The notes under the pieces: model-generated
What the model was told of the DNA's origin: nothing
Seen by the model: the letters and a program-made list of their open reading frames with translations, nothing else
Databases searched by the model: none
Origin: Chloroflexota bacterium
GTDB taxonomy: Bacteria; Chloroflexota; Anaerolineae; CG2-30-64-16
Length of the DNA: 35,598 nt
NCBI GenBank assembly: GCA_026389845.1
Contig: JAPLHB010000189.1
Location: 1 to 35,598 of the forward strand
Direction of reading: 5' to 3'
Made by a program: the position numbers and the translations under genes
Shown here: positions 7,696 through 15,748 of the stretch, in pieces
Numbering within the stretch: the stretch's first letter is position 1
How the letters are laid out: the number at the start of each line of letters is the position of its first letter

Positions 7696-10600
7696 ACCAA
7701 CACACGTGCCGCGGTCGGTTCGATCCAGACCGAGTCTCCCTTGACTTCTACCAATCCTAATCGTCGTAGGAACTCGATGCTGTGAGCGACCTCTGCCTCA
7801 CTAACGGCATTGAGCCCAGAGACTAGTTCTGGCGTAAGAAGGCTTGTCGGGATGTCTGCGTCGCCCAGACCCAGCATGAAATCCACCAAACGGCGAGGAT
7901 AGATGTCCGGCTTCACTCCAAGCGCCCGCCTGAATTCGACTCGCAGTGGCGAACCAGGAATAGCGAGCTCGCTCTCGATCTCTTTCGCTGCTGGGCGAGG
8001 ATCGTCGGTCTTGCGGCAGCGGCCGAACAGGGTATCCAGAAGGTACGGCCAGCCGCCTGTGCTATTCAAGACCGCCTGGCACACGTCGTCGGAGTCTTGC
8101 TTTTGTGTCTTGGCCAGGCGCAGTCGTTGCATGATGCCAGCCGAGTTCCAGCGTTTCGCCAGGATCACAGCGTTGACGCCGTCCTCAAGGTTACGTCGGG
8201 TGTTCTCAGGCAGTGAGAGCCAAGTCCAAGTGCTCTGAGCATCGAGCACGAAAATCACTCTTGGCCGTGGCCTTTTCGATCGGCGACTCTCTGTATATCG
8301 AAGAGCTTCCTGAACAAGGCCAGCGAGACCGATTGTGGTCATGGTGCCGGGCCTTTGGTAGACCACCAGTTCAGATTGCCCGGCGCGAAACTGGAGCTGG
8401 GTATCGAGCCAGAGACGCAGCCTGTCACCCGAGTTGATGGCTGTAGGAATCTCCGTGCATGCGATAACACTCTCTTCGGCAGTGCCAGTGACTAGCCGCT
8501 GAACAGCCTCCGGTAGTTGCACAAGGCCCAAGGCGTCTGAAGCGAAGACCAGACCTACGCTAAGACCGACGAAGTTCAGGCTAGATTCCTGCTCGAACGT
8601 CAACGGGCTATACGTCTCGCCTGAGGCGTCGAGAAGCGCATGATGACTGCCGGCCTGGAACTTCGTGGGCGGCTGTTTTTCCGTCAGTTTCAACAGGCGG
8701 TCAGTGATGCTTGTCTCGGTACTCATCAAGCGTACGAGGTTGGGACTGCGCAAGCGATAGTGCCCCTCTGCGTTACGCCTTAGTACACCCAGGCCACACA
8801 TATCATCCAAGAACAGCCGCAGGCCTTCCTCTCCCAGGTCAGCAACTCCCTGCGGCCACAATCCCTCCACTAGTCGCAGAACGTCGCCAGGTGCGTAGGC
8901 CTGCGCGTACCCGTCATGCGCCGCCATCTGGTTATCAATCATGGACCAGGCGATAGCCTGGTATCGGGTGTCCAAGTTGAGAGTCAGGTCGAAGCGCTCC
9001 TGGATGAGCCGACGCACCTCTCCCTTGCGATAGACCGCTTCCACGTCCGAATTCTCGATACGGTATAGGGGACCGTTCGTTGGCCGTTCTCGCAGGTGCT
9101 TCAGCAACTCCTGACAGAAGAGCTGGATCAGCCCTGGATGAAAGTTGGTGTATGATAGGATTCGCACAACGGCGGTATCCTCGGAGAATCGATATCCCAG
9201 GGCTTCTAGTGGCTGGCGGACCAGCTTGACAGCCGCATCCGCCTCAAGCGGCCCTATGCACAGGCCTCGACCAAAGTGCGCTAACGGATGGTTGGGGATG
9301 CCCTCGAAGCTCTGCACTTTGTGAAGACCTGCAAACACCACTTTGAAGTGTCTTCCGGTGTCAAACATGAGCGTGCGCAGCATCTCTACCATCTGAAAGT
9401 TGTCACTCGCATCGGCATCCAGGAAATTGTCCGCCTCGTCAAAGAGTACCAAGACGCGGCGCTCGGGTCTTTCAAGGATCGCTGCCCGGATATGGCGAGC
9501 GATGTCCTCCGGTTTCTCGCTCCTGATGCTCTTGGGAAGGAAACCGGCTTCCTTGAACCTATCGCGAAGCTCTGGCCAGATGCTTCGGGTAAGTTTTCCC
9601 GCTGAGGGATCTCCTACGAGCTTGATGTCCACGACCCAGGCACGTTGCTCGCGCTCTGGATGATCGAAGTCGCGTTGTACGTGGCTCAGCAACGCCGACT
9701 TGCCGAGCTGACGCCCCCCATAGACCAGACAAGTGCCGCTAGAATCCAGCAACTCACGCGCCTGTCGTTCACGACCGAAGAACATCTCCGGCGGCACATC
9801 GCCAGATTTGAAAGGCGTGTACGGATTGACCGCTGCAAACGGCAGGGTGCACCGCAGGAAAATGCGCAGGCGAGCCAGCTCCTGTGGTGAGAGATAGGCT
9901 AGGAGTGTCTCGTCGAGAACAGCGAGCGCGAGTTCGTGTTCGCGCGCGCTCCCCGTTAGGATTTGGCGCCGCTGCACACTCATCCGGCCAAGATACAGCA
10001 GGATGATGCTCCGCCGATCCAAGCGCAAGTCGTGGAGCCACGCGCTGATCGTGTCCACATCGGGTCGTTCCCAGAGACAGACGACGTCATAGTGCTTCTC
10101 ACACTGGGAGCCGAATTGCGGAATAGGCCGCGCCAAAATGGGGCTGGCTGACATATCCACCCGGACGTGAAGCCAATACTGACCTTTCTGTACAACGCGC
10201 ACAGGGTTGGGAAGCGCATCGAACGAGAAGCCGAGGAACCGGAGTAGACACTCGATGTGTCCAGGGTTCTCCTCACGCCAGGCAGCTCCATGTTTCAATT
10301 GGCGCCACGCTTCCATTGCCTCTATGGCCGCATCTACTCGGCTTGTGTTCATTCGCCGGAAAGACAGGCCCGACGAGCCGGGCAAATCCCTGCGTTCGCG
10401 GGCCGCTGCGATCAGAGCCGGCAATCCTTGACTGACCACCTCCTCCAGGCTGGGCATCAATCGGATGAACTCTTCCTGCGCTTTCAGGTATTCGGCTTCG
10501 GTGTCGTCAGCCCTGCCATCAGCACCAAGCTGGAGATCAGCTCCGTTATCCAAGGCTTCGCTGATTTGGCTGATGTACTCGGTCACAAGCCGAGCATCCC

Positions 10601-13600
10601 TGTTGGATAGCGCCGTCGAGACCTGCTCAGCCGCGCGAACCTGCGTCGCTGCGTCGATGTGCGACGACCGAAGGCGGGACTCAAGATCGACCCACTCCTG
10701 TTCTAGCTCGGACATCCTCGCCTGTCGCCTTTCGGTCAATCGCATCTGCGAATCGTCTATCTCGCGATACCACGCCCTGAAGTGCAGAACCGTGTCCACG
10801 TTCACGCCCAGAAGTTTGGCCGTGTAGCTCGAACGATCCTCCTCACCGATGATGCCATCAACTACAGCCTGATCCACAGCATCACACGCATCGGCTATGG
10901 CCTTGCCTAAAGCCGCGCGTGAGCCATACAGCGCTTCCTGCATCAGACGGCGCTCTGCTGCAATCTCATCCCCGGCCGAAAGCATGATACCGACAAAGCG
11001 ATAGTCCTCCTGCTTGACCCAACCCTCCAACGCAGCGTGCCAGTCGCGATTCTCCGCGCAAGTCATTCGAAGAGCTGGGGCGACTGAAGGCAAATCACCT
11101 GGCCCAAGCTCCCCAGTCTCTATTAATGCAAGCTCAGGCAGGAGCAGCAGCCGTCGCAAGAGGGCGACATGTAGGTCATTGGTGCCGTTAGTCAACCATT
11201 GGTCGTAAGAATTTTCACCTCGATCGGGAGAAGTCGAATGCTCACCGATGCCCAGGACCTCACACATCCCTCTTACCGCGACGCTGAGACAACCCGCCGA
11301 GCTTGCGACGGCGGCCGTCCCATTCGTGCGTAGCTCACTGAGGGCGCACTCGAGTTTCGGGAGGAGTCCTTCGACGCGCATGCGAAGTCTCGACACCTGC
11401 TCGACCCTCCACGCACCGCCTTCCTCAACTTCACGCTCATGCTCCACGAGCTCGCACCAACGTCTAGCAAGCCTGCACGCTTCATCGATGTTGCGCAGAA
11501 TCTGATCTCTCGGATTGCCGACGATGGGACGTGCCGTGGCACCAACCTTCTCACGATCCAAGCGATTGATCTGCGCGATCGCGAAGCTCTGCTGTTCCCA
11601 GGATCGCAATTGCTGACGCACTTCACTTAGTTTGACGCGCCGGTCTTCGCTAACCGGCACTAATAGAGCGCGTAGCTCGCCCCTTACGCCGACGAGTTGG
11701 CGCCACACCTCAGAGGCCCGTTGGAGCTTGGTACGCCAGCTTGGCGCATCCGCCAGCCACTGTTTCGCCTCACGGGCGGCGTCATTGAATGCGGACATAC
11801 GCAGTTCGGAGCCTGCTGCACCAAGGAGGTCTTCGGGCCGAAGCGCGATCCCAAACGCGGCAAAGTCTGAGATAATCTGAGCCAACTCATGAGTTGTTGG
11901 ACAGCAAGGCACCGGCCGTAGCCAGTCCGCCAGATCAGCAGATGGGAACATCAGCGCAGGGCTGAGTGCAGCCGCCAGAGCCAGGAAGGCGTGAGCATCA
12001 TGGGACACCTGAGGGCGGTCAACAGTAAGACGCACGAAATCCGCTACGAACGCCTCGGACTGTGTAGATAGCCAACGCGCTCCCTGGAGTGCAGCGAGTA
12101 GGCTCGGTTCCACGGGGATTGGTCGCTTGTTCGCTGCCAAGGAGGTAGTCAACCAATAAGCCCCTGCAATGTCGCTTTCACCAAGCAGAGCCCACACTAG
12201 ACTCTGCCAGTTTGCATCGGAGTCCTCGCCGGAGAGGACAATGGCAGCCTCCTGCGAGGAGAGGATGCGGCCTGCATCCAGAACGCACGGCTTTGGTTCC
12301 AGTTCCGATGCCGTTGATTCGTCAGCCTTACTGACGGATTCTGTTTCTTCCTGGTGTTCTTCTGATTCGGGAACTGACCGTGGCACCTCCGGGGGTGTGT
12401 CTTGGGGGGAAGGGAGAGCGGTCGATGTCACATCTACGTCTCGTGGCGGAGGCGGGACTTCGAATCCATCTTCATGGTTTTCCGATTCGCTTTCGGATTC
12501 TGGTAGAGTCAGTCCCCCTTGCTCCTGTCCAGTTTCGGGTTCCAGTAAGTCAGACGCTTCTGGCTGGAGCAACGGCCCTACAGGCTGAGTAACAGCTACC
12601 GAAGCGGCCACGGTGTCGGTGTCGACTGCTTTCATCTCTTCTGTCATCCCGAAGGCCGCGACAGCCACCGGTGTTTCAATCTGGGGAATCGCGGACTCGA
12701 GGTCTAACACATCAGGCAAAGACACAGTCGCGGGCGCGGTATCGGGCTGACCTGAGGGCTGAGGCTGAGGTTCAGGTCGTCCGTTGCTTGTGGCAGATAT
12801 GACTTGCGGCTCCCCTTCCAGCAACAGATAGTAACTGAGGTCTTTGTGAAGCTCTCGTATTGATTGCTCCAGCATTTCCTTCTGCTGTCTGCGATCCTTC
12901 TCAGCAGCAAGCGTCTGTGGTCGAGGGCGAGTGTCGAGTTCGTTATAGGCTGCAATCAAGCGGGACAGTTCCTCTAGTCTTTGTGCTGTGTAGTCCAGGT
13001 GATCCAGCGGACACGCAGAAGGTGCCCATGGTTGGCTGTCTTCAAGCTCAAAGTAACTGATCCAGGATGAGTAGGTGTCTCGGAAGCTGCCGATGGCATC
13101 CTCCAGATACTGGCGCCTTCGCTGTACCGAAGCCAGATGCTCCTGCTCAGCCAAACGTCGTTCCAGTTCGACAGCTTTCTCTGCGCGAATCGCCTCAACC
13201 GCCTGCACGAATTCGCCGACGTGTTCCCACACATCGGCGTCTGGGGATACATTACGAAGCTCTTCCAACCAGTGATCCCACAACATGACTTGCCCTTTCG
13301 CCAAGCTATTATCAGCATCCTCGTCCTCACTCACCTGCTGCCCGTCAGACAGGGGGAAACGGCCCGTCAGGAGAGTGATTGTTAGCCAAACCTCATCTCT
13401 GTCAACATGTTCTTGCTCACCTTCGAGGTAACGCGAAGTGAGGGAGTTCAATTCATCCCAGGACCAGAAAGAAGAAAAGGCCAGCCGCTCCAGAGGGGGT
13501 GGAGAGGCGACCTCCAAGTCCAGGGTATCAAGGTGGGCGCTAATCCTGGCGACCAGTGGGGACTGTGCTTCCATCCAGACGCCCAGCACAGCCGCTGTTA

Positions 13601-13880
13601 GGTCATGGCGGAAGACCCAACTGGCCTTCACCGCGGGCTGCAGCCGATGCAGCGGGGCCTGATCGGTGGCGTGTGGCCGGAATCCATCCAGAATGATGTT
13701 GGCCTTGATTGCCTGGCCTAGCTTTTCTTCCCAGACGGTCTTTGCCTTCTGCTTTTTTCTGCTTTGATCAAACTGCTTTAACGCTCGTGTTATCACGGAT
13801 GTCGCTAGCGACTCTGGCAATATGGTTACCAGCCCTTCAAGAGGCAGTTTGACTTCCGATTGCGCCGATTCGTTTGACAT
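7692..13880 (-). CDS. Giant STAND/AAA-like ATPase, probable conflict-system protein (2062 aa)
   Basis: Start ATG 13880 is chosen because AAAGGAG lies 8 bases upstream on the minus strand; the frame stays open further upstream but that part looks non-coding. Architecture (residues): helical N-terminus 1-215; coiled-coil-prone stretches ~220-265 and ~300-352; an acidic Pro/Ser/Glu-rich disordered linker ~362-532; a long helical region to ~1300; then an ATPase. The ATPase entry NPYTPFKSGDVPPEMFFGRE precedes Walker A GGRQLGKS (1388-1395) and Walker B LVLFDEAD (Asp1481-Glu1482). STAND-like elements (NHPLAHFGRG, FHPGLIQLFCQELL) and a winged-helix-like segment follow. The last ~400 residues resemble a second NTPase/winged-helix unit lacking Walker A (TGGWPYLL at ~1941). 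Size, ATPase type, coupled partner and res remnant point to antiphage or similar defence by analogy; no named system was recognised. Confidence 0.85.
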   Translation of the reverse strand: MSNESAQSEVKLPLEGLVTILPESLATSVITRALKQFDQSRKKQKAKTVWEEKLGQAIKANIILDGFRPHATDQAPLHRLQPAVKASWVFRHDLTAAVLGVWMEAQSPLVARISAHLDTLDLEVASPPPLERLAFSSFWSWDELNSLTSRYLEGEQEHVDRDEVWLTITLLTGRFPLSDGQQVSEDEDADNSLAKGQVMLWDHWLEELRNVSPDADVWEHVGEFVQAVEAIRAEKAVELERRLAEQEHLASVQRRRQYLEDAIGSFRDTYSSWISYFELEDSQPWAPSACPLDHLDYTAQRLEELSRLIAAYNELDTRPRPQTLAAEKDRRQQKEMLEQSIRELHKDLSYYLLLEGEPQVISATSNGRPEPQPQPSGQPDTAPATVSLPDVLDLESAIPQIETPVAVAAFGMTEEMKAVDTDTVAASVAVTQPVGPLLQPEASDLLEPETGQEQGGLTLPESESESENHEDGFEVPPPPRDVDVTSTALPSPQDTPPEVPRSVPESEEHQEETESVSKADESTASELEPKPCVLDAGRILSSQEAAIVLSGEDSDANWQSLVWALLGESDIAGAYWLTTSLAANKRPIPVEPSLLAALQGARWLSTQSEAFVADFVRLTVDRPQVSHDAHAFLALAAALSPALMFPSADLADWLRPVPCCPTTHELAQIISDFAAFGIALRPEDLLGAAGSELRMSAFNDAAREAKQWLADAPSWRTKLQRASEVWRQLVGVRGELRALLVPVSEDRRVKLSEVRQQLRSWEQQSFAIAQINRLDREKVGATARPIVGNPRDQILRNIDEACRLARRWCELVEHEREVEEGGAWRVEQVSRLRMRVEGLLPKLECALSELRTNGTAAVASSAGCLSVAVRGMCEVLGIGEHSTSPDRGENSYDQWLTNGTNDLHVALLRRLLLLPELALIETGELGPGDLPSVAPALRMTCAENRDWHAALEGWVKQEDYRFVGIMLSAGDEIAAERRLMQEALYGSRAALGKAIADACDAVDQAVVDGIIGEEDRSSYTAKLLGVNVDTVLHFRAWYREIDDSQMRLTERRQARMSELEQEWVDLESRLRSSHIDAATQVRAAEQVSTALSNRDARLVTEYISQISEALDNGADLQLGADGRADDTEAEYLKAQEEFIRLMPSLEEVVSQGLPALIAAARERRDLPGSSGLSFRRMNTSRVDAAIEAMEAWRQLKHGAAWREENPGHIECLLRFLGFSFDALPNPVRVVQKGQYWLHVRVDMSASPILARPIPQFGSQCEKHYDVVCLWERPDVDTISAWLHDLRLDRRSIILLYLGRMSVQRRQILTGSAREHELALAVLDETLLAYLSPQELARLRIFLRCTLPFAAVNPYTPFKSGDVPPEMFFGRERQARELLDSSGTCLVYGGRQLGKSALLSHVQRDFDHPEREQRAWVVDIKLVGDPSAGKLTRSIWPELRDRFKEAGFLPKSIRSEKPEDIARHIRAAILERPERRVLVLFDEADNFLDADASDNFQMVEMLRTLMFDTGRHFKVVFAGLHKVQSFEGIPNHPLAHFGRGLCIGPLEADAAVKLVRQPLEALGYRFSEDTAVVRILSYTNFHPGLIQLFCQELLKHLRERPTNGPLYRIENSDVEAVYRKGEVRRLIQERFDLTLNLDTRYQAIAWSMIDNQMAAHDGYAQAYAPGDVLRLVEGLWPQGVADLGEEGLRLFLDDMCGLGVLRRNAEGHYRLRSPNLVRLMSTETSITDRLLKLTEKQPPTKFQAGSHHALLDASGETYSPLTFEQESSLNFVGLSVGLVFASDALGLVQLPEAVQRLVTGTAEESVIACTEIPTAINSGDRLRLWLDTQLQFRAGQSELVVYQRPGTMTTIGLAGLVQEALRYTESRRSKRPRPRVIFVLDAQSTWTWLSLPENTRRNLEDGVNAVILAKRWNSAGIMQRLRLAKTQKQDSDDVCQAVLNSTGGWPYLLDTLFGRCRKTDDPRPAAKEIESELAIPGSPLRVEFRRALGVKPDIYPRRLVDFMLGLGDADIPTSLLTPELVSGLNAVSEAEVAHSIEFLRRLGLVEVKGDSVWIEPTAARVLV

Positions 13881-13908
13881 GAATAAGACTCCTTTGACAG
13901 GAGCGATC

Positions 13909-13932
13909 AACGGCGCGGCCGTTGGCGCCGTT
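13909..13932 (-). promoter_or_regulatory. GC-rich hairpin in leader of giant ATPase gene
   Basis: AACGGCGC (13909-13916) and GCGCCGTT (13925-13932) form a perfect 8-bp stem with an 8-base loop, about 30 bases before the start codon and inside the predicted leader. It could restrain translation or transcription of a costly, potentially toxic locus. Confidence 0.4.
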
Positions 13933-13977
13933 TGAGACGCTTGGCAATCAGGACGCGCTTCATTTTTCCTGTACCAG

Positions 13978-13983
13978 ATTATA
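13978..13983 (-). promoter_or_regulatory. -10 element of the giant ATPase operon
   Basis: Perfect TATAAT on the minus strand, ~98 bases before the start codon. The -35 region is poor (TTCTCA at 17-base spacing). That may mean dependence on an activator or low basal expression. Confidence 0.5.
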
Positions 13984-14073
13984 CAACAAGACACAGTGCA
14001 TGAGAAATCATGAACGACCGGCAACCGGTGAAAAGTGTCAACAATCTTGAGTGTCCGGGACAGAACCGCGTGT

Positions 14074-14103
14074 GGTGACCGATCCTGTTGAGGACCAGTC
14101 ACC
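14074..14103. terminator. Strong hairpin between glycosylase and ATPase genes
   Basis: GGTGAC...GTCACC outer arms with inner GATCCT/AGGACC pairing give a ~13-bp stem (including G-U pairs) and a 4-base loop. It lies downstream of the glycosylase gene and upstream of the ATPase promoter on the same strand, so it may insulate the two units. No T-run follows. Confidence 0.45.
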
Positions 14104-14209
14104 GCAGAATGCGCCGCGCTAGCGCACCTTGATCTCCACCAGCACGGCAATGAGGATCAGACCGAGAAGGAACTTTCTGTTGCGGAGAAGCGCGTCAGTG
14201 TACCTCAGA

Positions 14210-14293
14210 CTACTTCGCCAAACTCAATGCCCCGGCGATGTCCTCTGCGATCATCCTGCGCTTGCTCTTCTCGATTAAAAAGCTCGGTCCGGC
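14210..14293 (-). other. In-frame continuation of the glycosylase gene beyond a TAG codon
   Basis: After FPSYL and the TAG at 14294-14296, the same frame continues with AGPSFLIEKSKRRMIAEDIA and ends 27 codons later at the TAG at 14210-14212. The basic SFLIEKSKRRMIAEDI stretch resembles the C-terminal helix expected in this glycosylase family. The first TAG therefore looks like a nonsense mutation (CAG to TAG) or a read-through codon. Confidence 0.6.
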
Positions 14294-14818
14294 CTACAGG
14301 TACGACGGAAACGCCCACTTCCCGCGAAAGAAATACTCCCGCCCGCGAATCTTGTACGTGGAACCGGCCGGAATCACTCGGCTTTCGCCGGCCCGCTCGG
14401 CAAGGGTGTTGATCGCCTTGATCGCGACGTCCCCCATCAGCAGATAGGCCTTCACCTGCGGAAAGAGGGCCAATTCCTGCTCCAGCAGGCGCGAACACTC
14501 CTTGACCGTGCTCGTCTGGATGCCGTAGCCCGTCTTCGCGCACTTCACCGCGGTGGTGAGGTACACCCCCAGATCGAGGATCTCCTGCACGGATGAGACC
14601 TCTGCGCCGGCGTCCTTGAATGCCTGGACGGTGGTCTGACCGAACAGAGGAGCTCCTGCCGCGTAGTAATAGTCAGCGGGATCCGCAGGCGCGGCTTCCG
14701 AGATCAAGATGATGGAGATATTGTCCGGCTGCACGTCAATGCCCGGGATGATGTGGCATTCGTGCCACACGTCGGCACACGGGAAGTGTTCGCACTTTAC
14801 GGATTGGCAGACCTGCAT
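14294..14818 (-). CDS. Uracil-DNA glycosylase family protein, probably prematurely stopped
   Basis: Likely base-excision-repair type glycosylase. The frame carries ISEAAP near the position of the family's motif 1 (GEAPG-like), LFGQTT after it, YLTTAVKC in place of the YITNVVKC-type strand, then LLMGDVAIKAI and the closing KWAFPSYL. The N-terminus is unusually cysteine-rich (CQSVKCEHFPCADVWHEC), which could hold a metal or iron-sulfur cluster. ATG 14818 is preferred over a GTG 11 codons upstream because AGAAAGGGG precedes it by 8 bases. A TAG ends the frame 28 codons before the apparent original end, removing a basic helix. The stopped product would be 174 residues. Activity of the shortened protein is uncertain. 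It is oriented like the PfkB operon but starts 43 bases after it. Confidence 0.7.
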   Translation of the reverse strand: MQVCQSVKCEHFPCADVWHECHIIPGIDVQPDNISIILISEAAPADPADYYYAAGAPLFGQTTVQAFKDAGAEVSSVQEILDLGVYLTTAVKCAKTGYGIQTSTVKECSRLLEQELALFPQVKAYLLMGDVAIKAINTLAERAGESRVIPAGSTYKIRGREYFFRGKWAFPSYL

Positions 14819-14860
14819 CGCGCGATCCCCTTTCTGGCCTCGTAACCGCACAACCTGTGC

Positions 14861-15748
14861 TCACATTCCGCGCCAGGGGCCGGGCTGCTCCTGCTTCAAC
14901 GTTGTGACCACGCCGGCCCAGCGGCAGGCTTCCTCCGGCGAAGCGACGAGCCGCTTGGCGAGGTAGGTAGCAAAGCAGGTATCCCCGCGGCCGGTGCGCC
15001 CGGCCAGCGAGCTCGGGGTGAACGGCGCGAAATGGGTCTGCCCGTCGGCGTAGACGGTCACGCCCGAGGACTGGGTGAGGACGATCTCACGGGGGCCGTA
15101 GGCTGCCAGCTTCGCCGCGGCGCGGACGAGATCGGTCTCGCCGGTCAGCGCCTCCGCCTCCGCGCGGTCTACCTTGAGATACGTCACCTGCGCCAACCCC
15201 TCGACCCTATCGGCCCACGGACGGAAGAGCAACTCGTCGCCCACGCGCACGCGCACAAAGCCCTGCACGTCGAGCGCGACGCCAGGCTGACTCAAGTGCC
15301 TGGCACTTTCGGAAGTGCCAGGCACTTTGCGCGCTCGCGCGGCCAGCAGCTTGAGCAGCGGCAGATCAACCTCGCCCGCGATGATCGGCGTGACCGCGTA
15401 GATGTGCGCGGCGACATCAGGAACCTCGCGGGCCTGGATCGCGCCCGCGAACGCCAACGGCTTGCACACCCGCCGCTCCATGTTCGCCGAGCTATAGGTG
15501 TTCTCGATGCCGGAGGTCGCAGGCGCGGCCGTGGCGAAGACCTCGACGCCGGCCTGGCGAAAGTCGTCCAGGCGCGAGAAATCCTCAGCCCGCAGACGTG
15601 TCACCACGCCCACCCGCGCGCCAAGCCGAGCCGCGGCGATGCCTCCGTAATACACCCCGCCGCCGGAAGCGATTTCGACGCGGCCGTCTACGATGTTGTG
15701 GTCAACGGCGAAGTGGCCGAGGAAGAGGATGTCGAACTGAGGATTCAT
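14861..15748 (-). CDS. PfkB-family carbohydrate kinase
   Basis: Ribokinase-like kinase that phosphorylates a sugar, polyol or nucleoside using ATP in the cytosol. The N-terminal FDILFLGHFAVDH and GGGVYYGGIAAARLGARVGVVTR segments match PfkB signature 1. The C-terminal AGRTGRGDTCFATYLAKRL matches signature 2, with the catalytic Asp in GRGDT. The length of ~295 residues is normal. ATG 15748 overlaps the ATPase stop as ATGA; a TTG at 15769 is an alternative. The gene is the last of the importer operon, suggesting that the imported compound or a derivative is its substrate. A palindromic repeat (15294-15327) is inserted in frame and adds about a dozen residues (KVPGTSESARHLSQ) in a surface loop region. 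Confidence 0.9.
   Translation of the reverse strand: MNPQFDILFLGHFAVDHNIVDGRVEIASGGGVYYGGIAAARLGARVGVVTRLRAEDFSRLDDFRQAGVEVFATAAPATSGIENTYSSANMERRVCKPLAFAGAIQAREVPDVAAHIYAVTPIIAGEVDLPLLKLLAARARKVPGTSESARHLSQPGVALDVQGFVRVRVGDELLFRPWADRVEGLAQVTYLKVDRAEAEALTGETDLVRAAAKLAAYGPREIVLTQSSGVTVYADGQTHFAPFTPSSLAGRTGRGDTCFATYLAKRLVASPEEACRWAGVVTTLKQEQPGPWRGM
15294..15327. repeat. Double palindromic repeat inside pfkB coding sequence
   Basis: AAGTGCCTGGCACTT (15294-15308) and its reverse complement AAGTGCCAGGCACTT (15313-15327), separated by TCGG. Each half is itself palindromic. A second copy lies between genes at 29723-29753, so this is a dispersed element that landed in a gene without breaking the frame. 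Confidence 0.85.

Noticed and set aside
13881..14150. Upstream extension of the giant ATPase frame (90 more codons)
   Set aside because: It lacks a ribosome site, is rich in Cys/Trp/Arg unlike the protein, and contains the predicted TATAAT. The AAAGGAG-led ATG at 13880 is clearly better.
14130..14212. Minus-strand tail reading RNRKFLLGLILIAVLVEIKVR, resembling a membrane segment
   Set aside because: No start codon or ribosome site; too short and out of frame with the glycosylase tail. Left as chance hydrophobicity.
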